Below, one piece after another: positions 1 through 5,851 of a stretch of DNA of 6,396 nucleotides (its first letter is position 1; each line of letters starts with the position of its first letter). Location of the stretch: positions 1-6,396 of the forward strand of contig JAESQI010000158.1 in the NCBI GenBank assembly GCA_016765255.1, given 5' to 3'. This DNA is from Robiginitomaculum sp. Lineage in GTDB: Bacteria > Pseudomonadota > Alphaproteobacteria > Caulobacterales > Maricaulaceae. The position numbers and the translations under genes were made by a program. Below the pieces are notes generated by a model. That model saw nothing but the letters and a program-made list of their open reading frames with translations, was not told the DNA's origin and searched no databases.

Positions 1-63
1 ATTGTACAGGGGTTAACCGTTAAAAATGTTGTGCAAAGAACCGTTGATCCTGAATTATTTTAG
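1..63 (+). CDS. C-terminal end of an unrecognised protein (partial, cut by the left window edge)
   Basis: Frame 1 is open from the first base to a TAG at 61-63 and reads about 20 residues ending ...VVQRTVDPELF. The other two plus frames meet stops within the first 21 bases. The residue mix (Q-R-T-V-D-P-E-L-F) looks like a natural protein terminus, and a gene here would converge on the minus-strand DUF1304 gene, with an inverted repeat between them. Twenty codons are too few to identify a family, and a 60-base open stretch can arise by chance, so this is tentative and no function is proposed. Confidence 0.4.
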   Translation: MVQGLTVKNVVQRTVDPELF

Positions 64-68
64 CAATG

Positions 69-111
69 TTTAGTGGAAGCGAGCTGTGTTGTTGTCGGAA
101 AACCCACTAAA
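69..111. repeat. 8-bp inverted repeat between convergent genes, possible weak bidirectional terminator
   Basis: TTTAGTGG at 69-76 is perfectly complementary to CCACTAAA at 104-111, with a 27-base spacer. It lies between the stop of the left partial gene (63) and the stop of the DUF1304 gene (122), where a shared terminator would be expected. There is no clear T-run on either side and the spacer is long for an intrinsic terminator, so the role is only suggested by position. Confidence 0.3.
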
Positions 112-121
112 TATAGTCCAG

Positions 122-490
122 TTATGAGTTTGATTTTCGCGCTGTGAGCCAAACCAATCCCAAAGCAATAAGTGCAGGTAGGGCTTGGGTATAGAGGATT
201 GATGATTTTGCAGTGATACTCCCAAAAACGCCTGCACAAATTACGCAGGTTAAGAAAAATATTTTTATGTCGGTACGTTTCGAGCCTAATCCCCAAATGA
301 GACCTGCTGCTAAGAAACCGTTATACAGACCTTGATTGGCGGCGAGCGGTGCTGAAGCTGCTGAAAATTCCTCAGTCATACCGAATATTTTTCGCCCAGT
401 CGGATGGTTCCAAAAAAACATCTCCAAAACCATGAAACCAATATGGCTAAGGGCTACGAACGCTGTCATTACATTTGCGAGTGTTTTCAT
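122..490 (-). CDS. DUF1304 family small integral membrane protein
   Basis: This is a complete 122-residue membrane protein of unknown biochemical function. It has about four hydrophobic segments, at roughly residues 4-26, 52-69, 76-94 and 98-117. The family pattern is clear: the N-terminal stretch H16-x2-F-M-V-L-E-M-F24-25 followed by W27, P30 and G32-R33, the core A51-N-Q-G-L-Y-N-G-F-L-A-A-G63, and near the end Q102-A-L-P-A-L-I-A-L. The length fits DUF1304 proteins, which I recall as about 115-125 residues. The start ATG (488-490) is preceded by AAGGAA (497-502 on the complementary strand) at 6-base spacing. It lies 48 bases downstream of pyk on the same strand with no strong terminator between, so read-through from pyk is plausible. 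Family assignment is firm; no function can be derived from the sequence. Confidence 0.88.
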   Translation of the reverse strand: MKTLANVMTAFVALSHIGFMVLEMFFWNHPTGRKIFGMTEEFSAASAPLAANQGLYNGFLAAGLIWGLGSKRTDIKIFFLTCVICAGVFGSITAKSSILYTQALPALIALGLVWLTARKSNS

Positions 491-538
491 AATGTTTTCC
501 TTATAAATGAAAATGCATGTAAAGCCAACTGGTAGAGT

Positions 539-1948
539 TTAATCTATCGTCGCAATCTTAAGGGTATCTGTTGTGCCGGGGCGGCCAAATGGAATGCCTG
601 CCGAGATGATGATGATGTCGCCTTGGACACATTCTGCCTGTTCTTTGGCAATGATTTGGGTGGTGGCCAGCATATCATCAAAGCTTGTTGGGTCGGCCAT
701 GACGACCGGGCGAACCCCCCACGTTAAGGCCATGCGAGAGGCAATGTGCTTATCGGGGGTCAGGCCGATTATGAGACAAGGTGGTCGCTCGCGAGCAATA
801 CGCCGAACAGTTGATCCAGATTTGGTATATCCGAGAACGGCCTTGCATCCCAATACTTCGGCGATGCTACGCACGGATTGGCTGATGGCGTCATTAACCG
901 TGGCTTGCGGTCTAAGGTTGGCGCGAGTGTAATAATCTGGGTAGGTGGGGTCGGCTTCAGTAGCCACAATTATCCTATCCATAATGGCGACAGCGGTTGC
1001 GGGGTGACGGCCAATTGCGGTTTCAGCCGAGAGCATTACCGCGTCCGCACCTTGGTAAATGGCAGTTGCTACGTCAGACGCTTCGGCCCGGGTTGGTGTG
1101 GACGCATCAATCATGCTTTCGAGCATATGGGTCGCGACAATGACAGGCTTGCCAAGAGCGCGTGCCGCCGTGATGATTTTTCTTTGTACAACAGGGACTT
1201 GTTCAAGGTCGAGTTCCACCCCTAAATCGCCGCGAGCCACCATGGCCGCGTCTGCTAGCTTTAAAATAGATTCGATATCATGAACGGCAGACGGTTTTTC
1301 TATTTTCACGATCAGGCCAGCTTTATCGCCAATGATGTTACGGGCCTCTATGACGTCTTGGGTTGTTTGTACAAAGGAAAGAGCAATGAAATCCACTTGT
1401 TGTGACAGAGCAAATTTCATGTCTTTTTGATCTTTTGGTGTCATGGCGGATACAGGTACAACCGCGCCGATGACATTAACGCCCTTTTTGTTTGTTAAAA
1501 TTCCGGGGACATCGACACGGGCTTTTAGGTGTGTTTTCCCGGCCTTGGTAATGGTCACCGTTAATTTTCCGTCGTCAAATTTCAATATATGACCGGGAGC
1601 TAAAACCTCGAAAAGCTCCGGATGAGGCAGGGGGATTGCATTCTTTTTGGCGGTTTTTCCGACTATAATGTCGACCACCTCCCCATATCTGAGTTCCATT
1701 TGTCCTGATTCAAAAGTACCAACCCGAATTTTAGGGCCTTGCATATCCGCGACAATGGCAATGGCATTGCCGCTTTCTCTTTCAATGTTGCGAATAGCTT
1801 TTATAGAGCGAGCGTGATCCTCGTGACTACCGTGAGAAAAATTTAGCCGAAATGCATCGACGCCTACTTCGTGTAAAAGCTTTAAGCTCTCTGGAGCCGC
1901 ACTGGCAGGGCCGACTGTGGCAAGTATTTTTGCAAAACGATTGCGCAT
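539..1948 (-). CDS. pyk: Pyruvate kinase
   Basis: This cytoplasmic glycolytic enzyme converts phosphoenolpyruvate and ADP to pyruvate and ATP. At 469 residues it is full length for a bacterial pyruvate kinase. The N-terminal barrel motif is K7-I-L-A-T-V-G-P-A-S16, followed by the active-site strand R34-L-N-F-S-H-G40. A-D-M-Q-G-P-K-I-R (67-75) precedes the B domain (about 78-160). S-F-V at 190-192 leads to the active-site signature I212-V-K-I-E-K-P218, with catalytic Lys214 and metal ligands Glu216 and Asp240 in A-R-G-D-L-G-V-E. GADAVMLSAETA follows, then the C-terminal regulatory domain. One oddity is A-T-H-M-L-E-S-M at 271-278, where His273 replaces the usual Gln. The start ATG (1946-1948) has a modest AGAGAG Shine-Dalgarno at 1955-1960 inside a potential hairpin. 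The upstream lipoprotein gene ends 46 bases away on the same strand. Confidence 0.97.
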   Translation of the reverse strand: MRNRFAKILATVGPASAAPESLKLLHEVGVDAFRLNFSHGSHEDHARSIKAIRNIERESGNAIAIVADMQGPKIRVGTFESGQMELRYGEVVDIIVGKTAKKNAIPLPHPELFEVLAPGHILKFDDGKLTVTITKAGKTHLKARVDVPGILTNKKGVNVIGAVVPVSAMTPKDQKDMKFALSQQVDFIALSFVQTTQDVIEARNIIGDKAGLIVKIEKPSAVHDIESILKLADAAMVARGDLGVELDLEQVPVVQRKIITAARALGKPVIVATHMLESMIDASTPTRAEASDVATAIYQGADAVMLSAETAIGRHPATAVAIMDRIIVATEADPTYPDYYTRANLRPQATVNDAISQSVRSIAEVLGCKAVLGYTKSGSTVRRIARERPPCLIIGLTPDKHIASRMALTWGVRPVVMADPTSFDDMLATTQIIAKEQAECVQGDIIIISAGIPFGRPGTTDTLKIATID

Positions 1949-1955
1949 AAACGGC

Positions 1956-1984
1956 TCTCTATAACTTCACTTAGAGCATAGAGA
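1956..1984 (-). promoter_or_regulatory. Possible hairpin covering the pyk ribosome binding site
   Basis: TCTCTAT (1956-1962) and ATAGAGA (1978-1984) form a perfect 7-bp inverted repeat with a 15-base loop. Read on the minus strand, the second arm overlaps the AGAGAG Shine-Dalgarno (1955-1960), so a folded leader could limit pyk translation. It is not an intrinsic terminator, because the T-rich stretch lies before the hairpin in the direction of transcription. The stem is AT-rich and short, so it may be fortuitous. Confidence 0.2.
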
Positions 1985-1994
1985 AAAGAAAAAT

Positions 1995-2906
1995 TTAATC
2001 TACACAATTTGATGCGGGAATGGTGATTTCGTCGCCAACGCGGATATAATATTGATCATTAAGATTGTTAGTACGCTTTAACTCAGCCACGCTAACACAG
2101 GACGCTCTAGCAATACTATAAGCCGTATCTCCTGGTATGACAGTGTGAAAACGAAAATTCATTGTCGCAGGTTCAATGATTGTCACAGTGGAAGTGGTTG
2201 GTGCTGGGGTAAAGGGCTGAACAGGAATTTGAGTTTGAATGTTAGAAATATTTGCTGTCATTGCATTCTTTTCAATAGGCACATTCATTTCCATGCCTTG
2301 GACAGCGTAAAACCCGGGTGTTCCTTCTGCGCCGTAACTTGTGACATTTTCTTCGATTGCGGATTTTGGAATGTTATTTGTTTGTGGGTTTGTGGTATAT
2401 ATTTGTGGCGTTGACGCACTAAAAACCTGTGCGTCTTGAGCACTGGGTTGGTAGATAGGTGCAACGATTGCAGATTGCGAGTTGACTGGAATGGAAGTTG
2501 GTGAACAGCGTATGGATTTGTCAGCTATTCCGTACCCTGCAGCGCTTCCGAGAGCTGCGCCTGCAATGGTGCCTATGGTTTTATTATCACCAGATAGTTT
2601 TCGTCCTATCAATGCGCCCGCTGCGCCGCCTGCTAAACTGCCAATGACTTTACGGGTGGATTCTTTCGAGAGACACTCTTGTGTAACCTGCGTATAATGA
2701 GCAGATTGCGCCGAGTTTCCGTCTGTCACATAACGAACAGGTGCGGCAGTTTGCGTCTGGTAACTGGCCTGCCGAATAATCGCCGATTGCGGATTGCTGC
2801 CCTTATATTTGGTCGTTTGCTGATAAATTGGATTGCTTTGTTGCGTTGCACAATTTGTGAATACCAATGCGCCTGCTATGACAATGAGCCCTGTTGAAAA
2901 CCGCAT
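1995..2906 (-). CDS. Envelope lipoprotein-like protein with glycine zipper and C-terminal LysM domain
   Basis: This 303-residue exported protein probably sits at the outer membrane and binds peptidoglycan. The N-terminus has R2, a hydrophobic stretch (6-16) and V-F-T-N-C19, which reads as a loose lipobox (Phe at -3 and Asn at -1 are atypical), so lipidation is likely but unproven. A low-complexity Q/S/T-rich stretch (20-76) is followed by a glycine-zipper hairpin (about 87-127) with small residues spaced along two helices and bracketed by Cys78 and Cys134. A Pro/Thr/Gln-rich linker follows, in which a short S-A-I motif recurs (41-43, 145-147, 182-184). The LysM domain spans about 253-297 (H-T-V-x-x-G-D-T-x-x-S-I-A ... 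I-R-V-G-D-x-I-x-I-P) and contains Cys270 near Cys301. GGAGGG at 2912-2917 gives a strong ribosome binding site. No peptidase domain is present, so a structural role is more likely than catalysis. Confidence 0.85.
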   Translation of the reverse strand: MRFSTGLIVIAGALVFTNCATQQSNPIYQQTTKYKGSNPQSAIIRQASYQTQTAAPVRYVTDGNSAQSAHYTQVTQECLSKESTRKVIGSLAGGAAGALIGRKLSGDNKTIGTIAGAALGSAAGYGIADKSIRCSPTSIPVNSQSAIVAPIYQPSAQDAQVFSASTPQIYTTNPQTNNIPKSAIEENVTSYGAEGTPGFYAVQGMEMNVPIEKNAMTANISNIQTQIPVQPFTPAPTTSTVTIIEPATMNFRFHTVIPGDTAYSIARASCVSVAELKRTNNLNDQYYIRVGDEITIPASNCVD

Positions 2907-2953
2907 AATAACCCTCCATGGTTATAAAACTAGATAATTGGAGTATTATTGCA

Positions 2954-2972
2954 AAAATATGGCTAATATTTT
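2954..2972 (-). terminator. Weak AT-only hairpin after the desaturase gene
   Basis: AAAATAT (2954-2960) and ATATTTT (2966-2972) form a perfect 7-bp stem with a 5-base loop, directly after the stop of the minus-strand desaturase gene. In the transcribed direction the second arm ends in a run of five T. The stem contains no G-C pair, so it would at best be a leaky terminator, and read-through into the lipoprotein gene remains possible. Confidence 0.25.
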
Positions 2973-2973
2973 C

Positions 2974-3915
2974 TTAAGATTTTGGGAAACCCGCACTGCC
3001 ATTTTGGTCTGGATGTTTTTCAAGATAGGCGGCTTTAATCTGGGATACGGTTTTGCGGCTTTGGTTATGGGAATAACCCGGGGGTGCAAAAATATATTTG
3101 ATCCTTTGGCCTAAATTAGGGCCTTTGGAAAATACATCTTTAGCAATGGCAGCAAATTCGTGAAAGGCAATAATAAATGGGTTAAATGTGGTCAAAGGTT
3201 TGACGATACCGTAATCGACTTTTTCATCTTCTAGTTCGGGAACAAATGTGCCAAATAGTCTATCCCAGATGATGAAAATACCAGCGAAATTAGCGTCTAA
3301 ATACCGAGGGTTGCGCCCATGATGGACACGGTGGTGGCTTGGAGTATTCAGTAAAAATTCGAACCATTTTGGCATTTTATCTATAGTTTCTGTATGAAAC
3401 CAAAATTGATATAGTAGATTTAAAGCACCAACAAAAAATAAAATAAGTGGGTGAATACCAAGAAGAACGAGCGGCACAGATAACAGTACAGTACCTGATA
3501 TAATATTTGTCCATGGTTGACGAAGAGCCGTTGTCAGATTGTAATGTTCAGAGGAGTGATGCACAACATGTGTTGCCCAGAACCAGCGCGATTTGTGGTA
3601 AAGAAAATGCTTCCAATAATACATGAAGTCATCGGCAAAAAGGGCGATGAGAACCACCCAAATTAAATTCATATGATTTTGTAAATCAAGTGCGCGGAAC
3701 TGCCATACCCATAAGAGAAAAATCAAATTAAATGCCTTTGTCGCAATATCAAACAGGCTCATACCACTGCCCATAATTAAAGATGCCGCCCCGTCTTTAA
3801 AGGTATAGGCATTTTTAATCGGGTGATATTTCAACCATAAAAGTTCCAAACCAATGCAAACAATAAAAAAAGGGATCGCCCAAATGAGTATGTCCGGGAA
3901 ATGCGGTTCGGTCAT
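2974..3915 (-). CDS. Sterol desaturase / fatty acid hydroxylase family integral membrane di-iron enzyme
   Basis: This 313-residue membrane protein belongs to the fatty acid hydroxylase superfamily, whose members use a histidine-liganded di-iron centre and O2 to hydroxylate or desaturate lipids. The histidine boxes are complete: H103-F-L-Y-H107, H116-V-V-H-H120 followed by S-x-x-H124-Y-N, H174, and H194-H-R-V-H-H199. Hydrophobic segments lie at about 8-28, 46-71, 84-101 and 140-173. The ending N-P-R-Y-L-D-A-N-F-A-G-x-x-x-x-W-D-R-L-F-G-T-F (202-224) resembles the branch that includes alkylglycerol monooxygenase-like and bacterial sterol desaturase-like proteins. The soluble tail (225-313) is basic. 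The start ATG has AAAGAG at 3921-3926. No sterol or hopanoid biosynthesis gene is adjacent, so the substrate cannot be named. It is the first gene of the minus-strand block and diverges from the TPR gene. Confidence 0.9.
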   Translation of the reverse strand: MTEPHFPDILIWAIPFFIVCIGLELLWLKYHPIKNAYTFKDGAASLIMGSGMSLFDIATKAFNLIFLLWVWQFRALDLQNHMNLIWVVLIALFADDFMYYWKHFLYHKSRWFWATHVVHHSSEHYNLTTALRQPWTNIISGTVLLSVPLVLLGIHPLILFFVGALNLLYQFWFHTETIDKMPKWFEFLLNTPSHHRVHHGRNPRYLDANFAGIFIIWDRLFGTFVPELEDEKVDYGIVKPLTTFNPFIIAFHEFAAIAKDVFSKGPNLGQRIKYIFAPPGYSHNQSRKTVSQIKAAYLEKHPDQNGSAGFPKS

Positions 3916-3973
3916 GATGGCTCTTTCAGAATTGGAGGCGGCGATTGTTACTAAGATTTCATGCGCTGCCGTA

Positions 3974-4002
3974 TTGTCATGCTTTTGTGTTTGCTTTATT
4001 TC
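3974..4002 (+). promoter_or_regulatory. Weak candidate promoter for the TPR gene
   Basis: TTGTCA (3974-3979) matches 5 of 6 bases of a sigma-70 -35 box. Exactly 17 bases downstream lies TATTTC (3997-4002), a poor -10 with only TAT in common. It sits in the 114-base divergent region before the TPR start at 4030, leaving a short leader. No convincing counterpart was found for the minus-strand gene. This is a consensus match only. Confidence 0.22.
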
Positions 4003-4016
4003 AGTTTAAGTTAATT

Positions 4017-4022
4017 GGAGGA
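4017..4022 (+). promoter_or_regulatory. Shine-Dalgarno that fixes the TPR gene start at 4030
   Basis: GGAGGA at 4017-4022 lies 7 bases before the ATG at 4030. A TTG at 4015 is in frame and would add five residues, but it overlaps this Shine-Dalgarno and has no ribosome binding site of its own. The ATG start also begins directly at a good signal peptide. Confidence 0.75.
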
Positions 4023-4029
4023 AAATACA

Positions 4030-5049
4030 ATGGTCATCACTCGGGGAATTTTTAAGCCGTATTTATTTATTCAAGGCTTGGTTATGCTTGTAGTCATATT
4101 GTTTTTCACAATTTTTGCACAAGCAGGGGAAAGCAAAAGCGAAGCCTACGTGCAAGCTGAAACTCTCATGGAGGCCGAGGATTATAAATCGGCTGCAAAA
4201 ATCATCACCAAAGCCCAAGAAAGCGGTGAAGACACTATCGAAATGAGCCTATTGCTCACCAATATATATGCGGCGCGGGTTGAGCAAGTCGGAACCTTGA
4301 GCAAATTAGGTGTGGCCAAGAAAATTAAAGCCTCTATGGAGCATTCCTTAGAGTTGGAGCCAGACAATAAAAGCGCGCTCATCGGCATTGTCGAGTATCA
4401 TTTGCAAGCGCCTGGAATTGCAGGCGGGAGTAAAACCGAAGCTCGGCAATACATACTTAAAATGATCGAGCTTTACCCACAACGCGGCCATATGATGATG
4501 GCCAAACTGGCCGCCGCTGAAGATAATTCTGAAGAAATGCAAACTCACCTCACCAAGGCTCTCGCGATTGATCCCAATAATACAGATATTTTGCTTGGCA
4601 AAGGAGCACTCGAAGTGTCGCAAGAAAAATACATGGACGCAATTGCCACGTATGAAGCTTGCCTCGCGGTCGAAAGTGGAAATATGAATTGCCTGTACCA
4701 AATTGGAAAAACCGCACAAGTGGGGAAAGTCGAATATACTAAGGGCAAGCAGGCGTTCAAAGATTTCATTGCTGTGCATACTGAAAACAAAAACTACCTC
4801 GCTTATGCCCATTACCGCCTCGGCAATATTTACAAACAAGAAGGCGATAAAGCGGCTGCCAAAACCGAGTACCAATTGGCCGTTGATATTGACGGTTTAA
4901 AGAAAGCAAAGAAAGCATTGCGGAATTTAAATCCAAGAGATAATTGCTCGATCCACTTTCCGCTCATCCCTCACCTGATGCGGGATCCCTTGAAACTATG
5001 GTGTAATATTGGATGGGATACCGCCCTACGGCGGTATGAGAGAATGTGA
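4030..5049 (+). CDS. Exported tetratricopeptide-repeat protein with a repeat-derived C-terminal tail
   Basis: The protein has 339 residues from the ATG at 4030. Residues 1-32 form a signal peptide: R5 and K9, a hydrophobic core at 11-29, and A30-Q-A32 before G33. The mature part is helical with TPR-like repeats at about 38-66, 71-110, 137-183, 186-216, 219-252 and 258-287. The clearest are the unit at 186-216 (K-Y-M-D-A-I-A-T-Y-E-A) and the unit at 258-287 (A-H-Y-R-L-G-N-I-Y-K-Q-E-G-D). A conserved-looking loop H124-L-Q-A-P-G-I-A-G-G133 interrupts the series. No catalytic domain is visible, so a periplasmic protein-binding role is inferred and the partner is unknown. The natural fold seems to end near K-A-L-R-N-L-N301. 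Residues 311-339 are encoded by a palindromic repeat element that also supplies the TGA stop. scoA follows 73 bases later on the same strand. Confidence 0.85.
   Translation: MVITRGIFKPYLFIQGLVMLVVILFFTIFAQAGESKSEAYVQAETLMEAEDYKSAAKIITKAQESGEDTIEMSLLLTNIYAARVEQVGTLSKLGVAKKIKASMEHSLELEPDNKSALIGIVEYHLQAPGIAGGSKTEARQYILKMIELYPQRGHMMMAKLAAAEDNSEEMQTHLTKALAIDPNNTDILLGKGALEVSQEKYMDAIATYEACLAVESGNMNCLYQIGKTAQVGKVEYTKGKQAFKDFIAVHTENKNYLAYAHYRLGNIYKQEGDKAAAKTEYQLAVDIDGLKKAKKALRNLNPRDNCSIHFPLIPHLMRDPLKLWCNIGWDTALRRYERM
4959..5049. repeat. Palindromic intergenic-type repeat element fused to the TPR gene 3' end
   Basis: The element begins with an imperfect hairpin at 4966-4986 (ATCCC-T-CA / TG-C-GGGAT, 5-base loop). 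It ends with a perfect 8-bp hairpin, ATACCGCC (5018-5025) with GGCGGTAT (5030-5037) and a CTAC loop. In the TPR frame it reads P-L-I-P-H-L-M-R-D-P ... G-W-D-T-A-L-R-R-Y. From memory, this peptide signature occurs in many spurious or extended alphaproteobacterial ORFs that cross a dispersed REP-like repeat. Only this long copy is in the window, so its multi-copy nature is not shown here. The terminal hairpin lacks a T-run but could still slow polymerase or protect the transcript end. The exact boundaries are uncertain by several bases. Confidence 0.65.
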
Positions 5050-5122
5050 GAAACGTGAATTGTGTCTTGGCAGTCGAGGCGTGACCCGTTAAGTAAACTC
5101 ATATAACCAAGAGGACAAATGC

Positions 5123-5851
5123 ATGGGAAAAGTTTACACATCAGCAACGGAAGCCCTCGAAGGGCTGACCTTTGACGGGATGAGTGTTATGGCGGGCGGG
5201 TTTGGCCTGTGCGGTATTCCTGAAAACCTTATTGTGGCATTGCGTGATTCTGGCGCGCAAAACATAACCGCCATTTCCAATAATGCAGGGATAGACGGGT
5301 TTGGGCTTGGCCTGCTGCTGGAAACCCGCCAGATCAAGAAAATGATTTCTTCTTATGTGGGCGAGAACAAAGAATTCGAGCGTCAATATCTGGCTGGGGA
5401 ACTCGATCTTGAATTTAACCCGCAAGGCACATTGGCCGAACGCATTCGCGCTGGCGGGGCTGGTATTCCCGGATTTTATACCAAAACTGGATACGGCACT
5501 GTGATCGCAGAAGGTAAACCGACCCGTGAATTTGACGGCGAAACCTATATCATGGAAACGGGGCTAACCTGTGATGTGGCTTTGGTCAAAGCGTGGCGCG
5601 GCGACACACAAGGCAATTTGCAATTCAAGAAAACCGCCCGTAATTTTAACCCGATGATGGCAACCGCGGGTAAAGTGACCGTGGTGGAGGTTGACGAACT
5701 TTGCGAAGTCGGTAGTTTTGATCCGAATTATATCCATACGCCCGGTATTTTTGTGCAGAGAATACTCGAAGCAAAATGCGAAAAGCGCATTGAAAATATT
5801 ACCACGAGAGAGCGGGCCCCGTCCTCCGACGGGATGAGCGGAGAATTATAA
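5123..5851 (+). CDS. scoA: Succinyl-CoA:3-ketoacid CoA-transferase subunit A
   Basis: This is the alpha subunit of the cytoplasmic CoA-transferase that moves CoA from succinyl-CoA to acetoacetate, giving acetoacetyl-CoA and succinate for ketone body or PHB use. Its 242 residues include the class I CoA-transferase signature D18-G-M-S-V-M-A-G-G-F-G-L-C-G-I-P33. The family core follows: S-N-N-A-G-I-D-G-F-G-L-G-L-L, S-S-Y-V-G-E-N, E-F-N-P-Q-G-T-L-A-E-R-I-R-A-G-G-A-G, T-K-T-G-Y-G-T, A-R-N-F-N-P-M-M-A-T-A and H-T-P-G-I-F-V-Q-R-I. The start ATG at 5123 has AGAGGA at 5110-5115; an ATG at 5119 is out of frame. The family body ends near T228-R229. The last 13 residues lie on a small palindrome and look like an added tail. 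The stop overlaps the scoB start (TAATG at 5849-5853), which implies coupled translation. Confidence 0.95.
   Translation: MGKVYTSATEALEGLTFDGMSVMAGGFGLCGIPENLIVALRDSGAQNITAISNNAGIDGFGLGLLLETRQIKKMISSYVGENKEFERQYLAGELDLEFNPQGTLAERIRAGGAGIPGFYTKTGYGTVIAEGKPTREFDGETYIMETGLTCDVALVKAWRGDTQGNLQFKKTARNFNPMMATAGKVTVVEVDELCEVGSFDPNYIHTPGIFVQRILEAKCEKRIENITTRERAPSSDGMSGEL
5812..5843. repeat. Short palindromic element at the scoA/scoB junction
   Basis: CCCGTC (5818-5823) and GACGGG (5828-5833) form a perfect 6-bp GC-rich hairpin with a CTCC loop. It is followed by GGGATGAGCGGA (5831-5842), the exact reverse complement of the 12 bases at 4959-4970 that open the element in the TPR gene. The element encodes the atypical end of ScoA, A-P-S-S-D-G-M-S-G. 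Its last bases, GGAG (5840-5843), are the likely scoB Shine-Dalgarno. Boundaries are approximate. The shared core could be a coincidence, but a 12-base match between two hairpin-bearing gene ends makes a common element family more likely. Confidence 0.45.

Noticed and set aside
573..1283. Plus-strand open frames of 70-120 codons opposite pyk.
   Set aside because: They lie antisense to a fully supported pyruvate kinase, have no family features and no convincing ribosome binding sites; they reflect codon bias of the real gene.
2354..2795. Three near-identical 12-base segments (2354-2365, 2465-2476, 2784-2795) in the lipoprotein gene.
   Set aside because: They are not all read in the same frame and do not extend beyond 12 bases, so they look like a by-product of recurring S-A-I/Q-S codons rather than a DNA repeat.
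122..3915. The four minus-strand genes as one functional system.
   Set aside because: Glycolysis, envelope anchoring, lipid oxidation and a DUF1304 protein have no known shared pathway. Close spacing alone supports at most partial co-transcription.
4015..4029. TTG start at 4015 giving a five-residue longer TPR protein.
   Set aside because: The GGAGGA Shine-Dalgarno (4017-4022) lies within those codons and is correctly spaced for the ATG at 4030.
4348..4875. A 175-codon minus-strand open frame inside the TPR gene.
   Set aside because: The plus-strand frame has a signal peptide, TPR periodicity and a good Shine-Dalgarno, while the antisense product resembles nothing I recognise.
5018..5037. 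The perfect hairpin after the TPR coding body as a rho-independent terminator.
   Set aside because: There is no T-run after the stem, and it fits better as the terminal arm of the palindromic repeat element.
5067..5107. Promoter for scoA: TTGGCA (5067-5072) or a TATAAC -10 (5102-5107).
   Set aside because: The first has only a 2 of 6 match at its -10 position (TAAGTA). The second would start transcription on top of the scoA ribosome binding site. Co-transcription or an unseen promoter is more likely.
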